A stretch of DNA of 13,532 bases. Source: an uncultured Bacteroidales bacterium. Its GTDB lineage: Bacteria; Bacteroidota; Bacteroidia; Bacteroidales; UBA932. The position numbers and the translations under genes are program-made. A model generated the notes under the pieces. That model worked only from the letters and a program-made list of their open reading frames with translations, was not told where the DNA came from and ran no database searches. Of the stretch, positions 5,847-11,591 are shown piece by piece; position 1 is the stretch's first letter, and each line of letters starts with the position of its first letter. The stretch covers positions 1 through 13,532 of the forward strand of contig CAMZCW010000045.1 in the NCBI GenBank assembly GCA_947305045.1, read 5' to 3'.

Positions 5847-8672
5847 ATGAAACAGTATATTATCGGAAGTATTACCCTTCTTTGCGCCCTGGCCTGCACC
5901 AGGGAAAGCCTGCAGCCCGAGTCTGTTCCTCAGGAGAATGGCCTGGTAGCCACCATCGTTTCTTCCCAGGCCGAAACCAAGGCGATTCTCCTGGATAATC
6001 CGGGAGTCCGGATGGAGTCTTTCTGGCAGGCCGATGACCATATCGGCGTAGCCGGCCCCGGCGGTCAGGTGCAAGTTTTTTCTGTAAGAGATTCGGATAT
6101 CCTTAATGATGGGAAAACGGCTGTTTTCCGTAGTGACGAAGCCGTCCCTTCCGGCCAGCTTACGGCTTTTTCTCCCTGGCAGGAGAATGCAAGCGTGAGT
6201 GACGGCAAGGTAACTATGACCCTCCCTGCCATTCAGAAGTACGCCAAGGTAGATGGCGTCTCCCAGCCGGACCCTGCCGCCAACCTGATGGTGGGCAGCG
6301 GCAACGCTACCGGCGGGGTGTCGTTCCGCAATACCCTGTCCATCCTGAAAATCGGCCAGACCTTTGAAAAGGATGTCGTCCTTGACCGAATTGAGTTCAG
6401 GGATATGAGCGGCGCCGCCGTTGCCGGCACTGTTACCATCGATGCCGGGGATGCCCCCGTTGCCGTCGTGAGCGGGGACGAAAAGGTGATTACGCTAAGC
6501 TGCCCGGAAGGCGGGTTAATCGTGAAGGCCGGTGAAACGACGCGTTTCTTCATCATCATTCCGTCCCGTAACTACCCTCAGGGCGTGGAGATCGCTTTCG
6601 TAACCGACGAAGAAGAACGCGTTGTGCGAAAAACCGGAACGATAGGCGGCGTCTCGTTTGAGCGCAACGTCGTTTATCCGGTGGGAGACGTTCCCAATAT
6701 GGATTATGAGCTGCCATCGGCCGCCACCTTCCAGGACGGAGCCCTCATGATGACACCGGAGCTGCTTCGCAGGGTAAAGTTCCTTACCGTCGAAAAAGTG
6801 CACGTCACCTCGGACGACGGCAGCGAAACGGCAACTTATAACGGGGTCCCCATATATCTTCCGGCCATAGAGATGCTGGTCCCGCGGGACATCAAGATGG
6901 AAGTGGGAAACTGGCTGGTGTTTGATGCCACCGATGATCTTCCTTCAGGCGGAATTCTCAAAGTCAAGGAGGTCAGAGACCCCTACGGGGATGAAAACCA
7001 CGCCTACGTGTATGCCGTCCCCACCAACAACCCCTTTGCCGCCTACAAGAAACTGGAAGTAGGCGGAGAACTGTACGGAGAGGATGGGAAAGAAAATCCG
7101 GATAACGGGCTGGATTTAGACCTTTCCAAGTATCTGAGTGCCATAAAAGATGCGGAAGGTAATTCCATCCCCTTTTCCCGTAACGCCCGGGGAGAGATTG
7201 TGTTTGACCAGGGCGCCATGCAAACGGCGATGAGAAAAACCGGGGTGTCCATGAACAAGACCATCAGTTCGCCCCCGCTTTCCATCTCCCATTCGGGAGA
7301 CAACTGCTCGGGCTCCTTAAGCGCCACTTTGTCTGTTAGCATGCGTATGGCCATGCGCGTGGACGAAGGAAAGCTCTGGTATATGGGCTTTTCCTTCAAT
7401 CCCTCGCTTGAGCTGGGAGCCGAATTCTCCATCAAGGCCGAAGGCTCTACCGGTAAGTCCATCCATCTCATCACGCTGGAATTCTACCCCGGCATTCCCA
7501 TCGCGCCGGGTGTTATCCTTATCCCGGAGCTGGATATCAGTGCCGGTGTAAGCGTGGGCGGTTCCATCGAGCTCAAAGCTACCATGAGCAAGAGCTTCGA
7601 CCTGGGCACCTACGGCTTCTCATACAGTGAGCAGGGCTTCACCTTCCGTCACAATGAAGCCCAGCCCCCGGGAGATGACGGCTTCAGTCCGGAACTGGGC
7701 GCTTCGCTTGAGGGCAGCCTATCGGCCACAGCCACACTCACGGCTACCCCCAGAATCAGCCTGTATGGTCTCCTCAGTGTGGGCCTTGCCACGGATTTTA
7801 ACCTCACGTTCGCCCTCAAGGCCGGAGTCAGTTCGGATGATGGGGCTTACGGAAAGCTGGAACTGACGCCAGGCCTGAAATTCACGCCGGTGACGGCTTC
7901 GCTGGGGGGCATCTTCTCCAACAAATGGGACGACTATGCCCCGGAGGTGGAATTCGAGCCCATCTGGGAGCGCTATCTGTTCCCTTCCGTTAGAGAGAGC
8001 GGAGGGCTGATTGGGCCCTATACCAACTGGAACGGATCCATCTACAGAGTGCAGCATACGGGCTATAATCCAGTAACCAAACAAGAATACAAGTACTACA
8101 CCTGCTATAAATGGATTAAACCTTACAGCGTTCCCAACTGGGTGGGGGGCAAGCAACTTTTCACCGCTATTGACGGATACAAGTGTGCGGCCGCGTCGGA
8201 CAAACCCACGCTGGATCCCTGGGAGTTTGTGCTGGTGGTATATACCGGTGTATCCCATAACGGAGAGTGGGATGATATTGCTTATGCCGGCTGTCTGAAG
8301 GAAAATGCAGACGACGTGGATTGGCTGAAGTTCCAAAAGATCGGAGAATACACTATCCTAAGCATTCCTGCCGGCAGTACAGAAGAAGTCGTCGGCGGTG
8401 GGACGTTTGGCTTTGGCGTATTCCAGCCCGGCGAAACCTACGGCCTGTCCTTCAATTACGTAAACAAGCGCACCGGAACGCGTATGTTTAAGGATACCCC
8501 CGGGAAAGCATTCAAGATCATGTGGCCCAACTTCCTTCCCTGCGGAGACCCTTACATTCAGGAATCTTTTAATGAATTCTGGTGGGACTCCTATGTTGCC
8601 AGCCATTACCCCATAAGCAGCGAGCCTTCCCTGGAGCCCGATGGCTACTACGACTTTGAGCCGCAACTTTAG
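5847..8672 (+). CDS. Large fimbrillin-like lipoprotein with extended beta-rich C-terminal part
   Basis: 941 residues. The signal peptide ends ALAC with the likely lipidated Cys at 17. Residues ~30-285 resemble the fimbrillin/Mfa-like family: ETKAILLD, then MESFWQADDHIGVAG, a middle FRNTLSILKI strand and a closing NVVYPVGDV. Known fimbrillins of this kind are exported as lipoproteins and assembled on the surface, or act as pilus tip or anchor subunits. The remaining ~650 residues are unlike ordinary fimbrillins. Residues ~330-470 are a mixed domain; ~475-720 are a run of alternating polar/hydrophobic strands rich in Ser, Gly and Leu (SGSLSATLSVSMRMAM, LEGSLSATATLTATPRISL); and ~725-941 are rich in Trp and Tyr. 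I do not recognise these parts. No type IX sorting domain is visible. It is the second gene after the BACON protein and is followed by a strong terminator. Confidence 0.85.
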   Translation: MKQYIIGSITLLCALACTRESLQPESVPQENGLVATIVSSQAETKAILLDNPGVRMESFWQADDHIGVAGPGGQVQVFSVRDSDILNDGKTAVFRSDEAVPSGQLTAFSPWQENASVSDGKVTMTLPAIQKYAKVDGVSQPDPAANLMVGSGNATGGVSFRNTLSILKIGQTFEKDVVLDRIEFRDMSGAAVAGTVTIDAGDAPVAVVSGDEKVITLSCPEGGLIVKAGETTRFFIIIPSRNYPQGVEIAFVTDEEERVVRKTGTIGGVSFERNVVYPVGDVPNMDYELPSAATFQDGALMMTPELLRRVKFLTVEKVHVTSDDGSETATYNGVPIYLPAIEMLVPRDIKMEVGNWLVFDATDDLPSGGILKVKEVRDPYGDENHAYVYAVPTNNPFAAYKKLEVGGELYGEDGKENPDNGLDLDLSKYLSAIKDAEGNSIPFSRNARGEIVFDQGAMQTAMRKTGVSMNKTISSPPLSISHSGDNCSGSLSATLSVSMRMAMRVDEGKLWYMGFSFNPSLELGAEFSIKAEGSTGKSIHLITLEFYPGIPIAPGVILIPELDISAGVSVGGSIELKATMSKSFDLGTYGFSYSEQGFTFRHNEAQPPGDDGFSPELGASLEGSLSATATLTATPRISLYGLLSVGLATDFNLTFALKAGVSSDDGAYGKLELTPGLKFTPVTASLGGIFSNKWDDYAPEVEFEPIWERYLFPSVRESGGLIGPYTNWNGSIYRVQHTGYNPVTKQEYKYYTCYKWIKPYSVPNWVGGKQLFTAIDGYKCAAASDKPTLDPWEFVLVVYTGVSHNGEWDDIAYAGCLKENADDVDWLKFQKIGEYTILSIPAGSTEEVVGGGTFGFGVFQPGETYGLSFNYVNKRTGTRMFKDTPGKAFKIMWPNFLPCGDPYIQESFNEFWWDSYVASHYPISSEPSLEPDGYYDFEPQL

Positions 8673-8715
8673 CCCTGCAGCCAACACTTTCTCAATTTAT
8701 TGCTAGACCTTCAAG

Positions 8716-8730
8716 TTCCCGCCCGAGGCA
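8716..8730. repeat. 15-base direct repeat, right copy
   Basis: Identical to 2917-2931. Its last three bases are the first three of the terminator stem at 8728-8766. Confidence 0.75.
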
Positions 8731-8766
8731 TGAAAAAAGACAGCCGAAAGCTGTCTTTTTTCATGC
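8728..8766. terminator. Perfect 17-bp hairpin terminator after the lipoprotein pair
   Basis: Arms 8728-8744 and 8750-8766 are exactly complementary around a 5-base loop (CGAAA). The stem contains six A then six T, so it would give a U-run next to a GC-containing stem in either direction. It lies 55 bases past the stop of the 941-residue protein. Confidence 0.85.
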
Positions 8767-8783
8767 CTATTGTCTTCGACTCA

Positions 8784-8826
8784 CTGGGGGCCGAATCCCC
8801 CAGACCCCCTGGGTCGGCCTTCGGCC
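8784..8826. other. GC-rich block of overlapping, mutually exclusive hairpins
   Basis: CTGGGGG/CCCCCAG (8784-8790 with 8797-8803) overlaps a second structure made of GGCCGA/TCGGCC (8789-8794 with 8814-8819) and CCCAG/CTGGG (8799-8803 with 8809-8813). A third, GGCC-TTC-GGCC, spans 8816-8826. Only some can form at once. No gene lies in 8673-8906, which otherwise holds the terminator and the two repeats listed here. Confidence 0.5.
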
Positions 8827-8879
8827 TCCGAAACTCATTTTCAAGCACTTACAAAGTATTTAATTTTTCTATTCACCAA

Positions 8880-8901
8880 ATTTGACCACAATTTGACCAC
8901 A
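8880..8901. repeat. 11-base tandem repeat (ATTTGACCACA x2), orphan
   Basis: Two exact copies, 8880-8890 and 8891-8901. Period, first four bases and orientation match the repeat at the recombinase promoter (2744-2765), but the word differs and no recombinase gene lies to the left on the minus strand. A near-match to a -7 box (ATACTTTG on the minus strand) lies at 8852-8859. Confidence 0.75.
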
Positions 8902-8906
8902 AAAGG

Positions 8907-9185
8907 TCAGATGGCAGACATCTCACGTCCTAGCTGACGTATAGTACCAAGAATCTGCTCTGTTCGCTGGACAGAAGGCTTCTTGATTCCATATATATAA
9001 CGGGAGAGAAGACTCTTGTTGATGCCGATGGTGCGAGCCACCTCTGAAACATTCAGCTGAGGAAACTTACGGAACACTTCTGCGATGGGATTGTTTGTGT
9101 CAGGCTCCGCTGTAACAAAGAAACTGCTGATGTGAATATCCTCGTCGATATCGTCCCAGCGGATATCATCTCCATCAATGCCGAT
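8907..9185 (-). pseudogene. 5'-truncated DUF2442-like/XRE helix-turn-helix antitoxin remnant
   Basis: An open frame of 92 codons on the minus strand, closed by TGA at 8907-8909 and bounded upstream by TAA at 9186-9188. It has no ATG before the last few codons. The first ~20 residues (IDGDDIRWDDIDEDIHISSF) look like the end of a DUF2442 domain, and residues ~45-75 are a helix-turn-helix (LNVSEVARTIGINKSLLSRYIYGIKKPS). Complete proteins of this kind would have about 50 more N-terminal residues and act as antitoxin or repressor. The missing part is replaced by the end of parE, whose stop is 13 bases before this frame's upstream stop. A GTG at about codon 37 could still start a 56-residue DNA-binding peptide, so residual activity is possible. 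Confidence 0.7.
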
Positions 9186-9201
9186 TTATCGAATCCAAGT
9201 A

Positions 9202-9498
9202 TTACAGGTGTCTTTGATAGTCCATCTTCTCGTGGAGGATACGATCTACGCTAATGGAGCCATTGTTGCCCTTTTTGTAAAAAAGGATGTGGTGCCCTAC
9301 CTTCAATCCAAAGAGCCCCGGTTTGATGACATCATATCTCTTTTCAAGGAAAACAGGCAAATTGTTCAGACCTTGGACAGCGCCATATACCTGTCGATAA
9401 TAGATGACCGCCTGTTCTTCCGACCAGGTTTGGGCGGTGTAGTCCCAAATGCCATCCAAATCGGCTATTGCCTTTCTGGATAATCTGATCTTAGCCAT
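9202..9498 (-). CDS. parE: ParE-family toxin
   Basis: 98 residues, the normal size for the RelE/ParE superfamily. The pattern LSRKAIADLDGIWDYTAQTW (helix pair), FLEKRYDVIKPGLFGLKVGHHILFYK and VDRILHEKMDYQRHL (C-terminal strand and helix) matches ParE. Known ParE toxins poison DNA gyrase; RelE relatives cut mRNA, and the sequence favours the ParE side. The ATG lies inside the end of the antitoxin gene with an 8-base overlap, giving coupled translation. The frame is complete. Confidence 0.9.
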   Translation of the reverse strand: MAKIRLSRKAIADLDGIWDYTAQTWSEEQAVIYYRQVYGAVQGLNNLPVFLEKRYDVIKPGLFGLKVGHHILFYKKGNNGSISVDRILHEKMDYQRHL

Positions 9499-9739
9499 TG
9501 CTCTTCCGTTTTGCCTTCAACTCCTCCAAGTGGGACTCGAAGTCAAAGTCTTCGACATACCCGCTTGCTTCACCTTCCTCTATGGCAGCACGGAGAGCTG
9601 CTATCTTCTGCTCATCTTCTTCCAGCCTCCTTAGCCCGGCACGAATCACCTCGCTGGCGTTCGTGTAACGGCCGCCAAGAACGCTGGCCTGGATAAATTC
9701 GTCAAAATGAGACCCTAATGCGACAGTAGTTGTTTTCAT
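9491..9739 (-). CDS. parD: ParD-family antitoxin
   Basis: 82 residues from the ATG at 9739. The N-terminal half is a ribbon-helix-helix DNA-binding fold (TTVALGSHFDEFIQ, then GGRYTNASEVIRAGLRRLEE); the acidic, flexible C-terminal half (EGEASGYVEDFDFESHLEEL) is the part that neutralises ParE. An upstream in-frame ATG at 9760 is rejected because it falls inside the -7 box of the promoter at 9758-9765. The protein should repress its own promoter together with ParE through the palindrome at 9763-9779. Confidence 0.9.
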   Translation of the reverse strand: MKTTTVALGSHFDEFIQASVLGGRYTNASEVIRAGLRRLEEDEQKIAALRAAIEEGEASGYVEDFDFESHLEELKAKRKSNG

Positions 9740-9757
9740 TTCTATCAGTATTTGCAA

Positions 9758-9779
9758 CAAAGATAAGAAATATTCTTAT
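9758..9779 (-). promoter_or_regulatory. parDE promoter and palindromic operator
   Basis: TATCTTTG on the minus strand (9758-9765) is a -7 box 18 bases before the parD ATG. It overlaps a perfect inverted repeat, ATAAGAA-ATA-TTCTTAT (9763-9779), placed where a ribbon-helix-helix repressor would block polymerase. Confidence 0.6.
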
Positions 9780-9829
9780 ATAGCGCATCGACTGATCATC
9801 ATTTATTGATAGATCTTTCGGTCACTTTG

Positions 9830-9873
9830 GGTCACTTTTTTCTTCCTGACCAAAGAACCGGGAGACCGATAAA
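9830..9873. repeat. Bipartite extragenic repeat, copy A
   Basis: A 19-base left part starting GGTCAC and ending TTCTTCCTG, an 11-base spacer, then GGGAGACCGATAAA. The copy at 12823-12857 has the same two parts (one mismatch in the left part, none in the right) around a 2-base spacer. Both copies lie within 8 bases of the stop codon of a minus-strand gene. In copy A the left part and first spacer bases also form GGTCA/TGACC. Confidence 0.7.
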
Positions 9874-9880
9874 CAGGTAT

Positions 9881-10240
9881 TTACCTACTCCTCAACGAGT
9901 GAAGCCTGAAAGAGAAATAACCCTTCCCATCCAGATATGCAAGAGCATCTTTCAGGAGTGCGGCCTTCCGGTCTTCTTCCATATTTGAATGAAAGAGGAT
10001 GTCTATGAACGTTTCCAGGCCGTGGTCGGAAAGTTTGCACTCTTCCACAAGATACAGGACGGGGTTCTCCTGCCGTAGGACCGCATCGAGGTCGAATGGC
10101 AGGCTGGCCTTGCCGAACTCATCCCTGACGTCCGTCAGGGAATAATCCGGCGTGTCGCCGTCGAGGAGACCCAGCCTGCGGGCAATCAGCAGCAGCATCT
10201 CGCCCAGGCGGTCAATTTCTCTGAGGATATAATCTTCCAT
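9881..10240 (-). CDS. Small protein of unknown function
   Basis: 119 residues, not recognised. It begins MEDYILREIDRLGEMLLLIARRL, an amphipathic helix, and appears all-helical and soluble, with an acidic middle (LVEECKLSDHGLETFIDIL) and a basic end (FRLHSLRSR). The opening resembles small helical proteins of the DUF6483 kind, but I would not assign it. It is the last gene of the minus-strand run; the 54-base gap from the methyltransferase contains an inverted repeat. Confidence 0.65.
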   Translation of the reverse strand: MEDYILREIDRLGEMLLLIARRLGLLDGDTPDYSLTDVRDEFGKASLPFDLDAVLRQENPVLYLVEECKLSDHGLETFIDILFHSNMEEDRKAALLKDALAYLDGKGYFSFRLHSLRSR

Positions 10241-10265
10241 CTTCTTCGTCTTTAATTTTGAGGGG

Positions 10266-10288
10266 CCAAATGGTAGCGCCTCATTTGG
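10266..10288. other. Inverted repeat between methyltransferase gene and the small gene
   Basis: CCAAATG (10266-10272) and CATTTGG (10282-10288) pair around a 9-base loop. There is no U-run after the stem on the minus strand, so it may be an operator or RNA-processing site, not a terminator. Confidence 0.35.
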
Positions 10289-10294
10289 GGCGAT

Positions 10295-10780
10295 TTACCA
10301 GATAAAAGGAATGACTTTGTACCTCACCTTCTGCTTGTATTCCCTGTAACCTTCCAGTCCTTCTTCCAGAACCTTTTCTTCATTTTTTATCCGCTTGGCA
10401 ATCAGCGGAATATAAAGCAGCATAATAAGGAAAGAGAAGGGCGAAGCAAGTACAAGCGGCATTACAAGGAACAGGACTGTGGTTGCCATATACATCGGAT
10501 TCCGGGATGTCTTATATGGCCCGTCCGTCATCAGGTGTCTGGTCCGTGGGGCCACTTCGTGCCCCATCGCATCGAAAGGATTGCCTTTCCCGACGCGTTT
10601 CATATAAACGATACTCCACACGCTGAGCGAGAGCCCGGCAATTGCAACAAGGGCCGATAAATATAGGCGCCCCACGGGAATATCCGTTAGTGCAGGCATC
10701 CCGGAGACCAGCCACATCAGGGCCGGAATCCCTGCGATAAAAATGGCAAAGCCAAGACAGTATCCCAGAACCTGTTTCAT
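10295..10780 (-). CDS. ICMT/PEMT-type integral membrane methyltransferase
   Basis: 161 residues with membrane segments at ~5-27, ~38-60 and a re-entrant pair at ~98-128. The family signature is present: GPYKTSRNPMY (87-97) followed by NEEKVLEEGLEGYREYKQKV (133-152), which together form the S-adenosylmethionine site in isoprenylcysteine carboxyl methyltransferases and phospholipid methyltransferases. In bacteria the substrate is usually unknown, probably a lipid or a small isoprenoid. The gene starts 20 bases after the flavodoxin-like stop, so it is co-transcribed with it. Confidence 0.85.
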   Translation of the reverse strand: MKQVLGYCLGFAIFIAGIPALMWLVSGMPALTDIPVGRLYLSALVAIAGLSLSVWSIVYMKRVGKGNPFDAMGHEVAPRTRHLMTDGPYKTSRNPMYMATTVLFLVMPLVLASPFSFLIMLLYIPLIAKRIKNEEKVLEEGLEGYREYKQKVRYKVIPFIW

Positions 10781-10800
10781 GCCCGAAACTTATTCCTGAT

Positions 10801-11244
10801 TTATCGAATGAAATGCATTGGAGCCCACGGTTCATCACTTCCCGGCATTGGCTTGCCTCCGGTTGCATTCAATAGGGCGGACATGTTGTTCGCCAGTGTT
10901 CGCATCGTCTGCAAGCCTTCACGGTCCAGCGCCGCCTGACCAGGCTCACGCCCGTATACTATGTTCCAGTACTGCGAGGTTACAACCGGCATGCTCATCA
11001 TCTGGAAGGGCATGTTCAGCGTTTCGAACGTCGCGGTTGCTCCACCTCGGCGGCATACGGCTACAGCCGCTGCCGGCTTGTCCTTGCACGTATTGCAGGC
11101 AATGCAGCCACGGACAGGTTTGTTGCCTATCCAAACAATTTCACTCTCAATGCCGAGCTTTTCCAACTGCTTTGCAATCTCAGTCAAAGCGATGGATGTA
11201 TTACCCTTCTGGCGAGGACTCCCGTTGATAATTAGTGCTTTCAT
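10801..11244 (-). CDS. Flavodoxin-like NAD(P)H-dependent oxidoreductase with internal deletion
   Basis: 147 residues in an open frame. The N terminus is the FMN phosphate-binding loop MKALIINGSPRQKGNTS, followed by VRGCIACNTC (Cys 47, 50, 53), and the C-terminal half (GGATATFETLN, MPVVTSQYWN, LEGLQTMRTLANNM, PMHFIR) is that of the ~190-residue NADPH-dependent FMN reductase family. The middle is missing: relatives have about 50 residues between the CxxCxxC region and the AAAVAVxRRGG strand, including the GSPVYY flavin-contact loop and the FLDRL helix. Here CNTCKD runs directly into KPAAAVAVCRRGG. The junction is near 11078-11088. Without that part, normal FMN binding seems unlikely, so this may be an in-frame pseudogene. 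Confidence 0.8.
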   Translation of the reverse strand: MKALIINGSPRQKGNTSIALTEIAKQLEKLGIESEIVWIGNKPVRGCIACNTCKDKPAAAVAVCRRGGATATFETLNMPFQMMSMPVVTSQYWNIVYGREPGQAALDREGLQTMRTLANNMSALLNATGGKPMPGSDEPWAPMHFIR

Positions 11245-11261
11245 TACTTTATCGGATTCTT

Positions 11262-11570
11262 TTAAACTATCGGCTTAGGAAGAGCCGGAATCGTGGCTTT
11301 GATGAGCAATGTCAAATATTCCCTGTCATCCACATCGCTGATATAGAAATAGTCCTTCGCCCCATCGTATGGCGGCCGCAGAATAACTTCCTTCAGGACA
11401 ACCCTACCGGGCTCTGTCACCTTCACATAGAAGTTGTTGTCGCAGATGAGCCCGAAGAAAACACCGTCGCAATAAGTGCAGTAGTCTCCCATCATTTTCT
11501 TGACCGCTATCTCCCCAGCGCCCGAGCACTGGTCGATGATATATTGGATGAAGTCTGGATTGCAAGCCAT
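11262..11570 (-). CDS. TfoX N-terminal domain protein
   Basis: 102 residues covering only the TfoX/Sxy N-terminal domain: FIQYIIDQCSGAGEIAVKKMMGDYCTYCDGVFFGLICDN, then LKEVILRPPYDGAKDYFYI. In Gammaproteobacteria TfoX controls competence, but stand-alone N-terminal domain proteins are widespread and of unknown role, so competence should not be inferred. It starts 21 bases after the ATPase stop and ends 17 bases before the flavodoxin-like gene. Confidence 0.85.
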   Translation of the reverse strand: MACNPDFIQYIIDQCSGAGEIAVKKMMGDYCTYCDGVFFGLICDNNFYVKVTEPGRVVLKEVILRPPYDGAKDYFYISDVDDREYLTLLIKATIPALPKPIV

Positions 11571-11591
11571 AAATCAAAGGGCAGTCTTCAT

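Noticed and set aside
5538..6074. 178-codon minus-strand open frame across the junction of the two lipoprotein genes
   Set aside because: Shadow of two well-supported plus-strand lipoproteins with signal peptides; no recognisable motifs.
7719..8336. 205-codon minus-strand open frame
   Set aside because: Antisense to the 941-residue lipoprotein; low-information composition and no domain pattern.
8770..8850. Possible tRNA or recombinase attachment site in the GC-rich block
   Set aside because: I could not fold a cloverleaf or find a T-loop GTTCRA in the right place; the hairpins overlap each other and do not form a tRNA.
11262..11570. Competence operon because of the TfoX-like protein
   Set aside because: Only the N-terminal domain is present and no other competence gene is nearby; this domain is common in proteins of unknown role.
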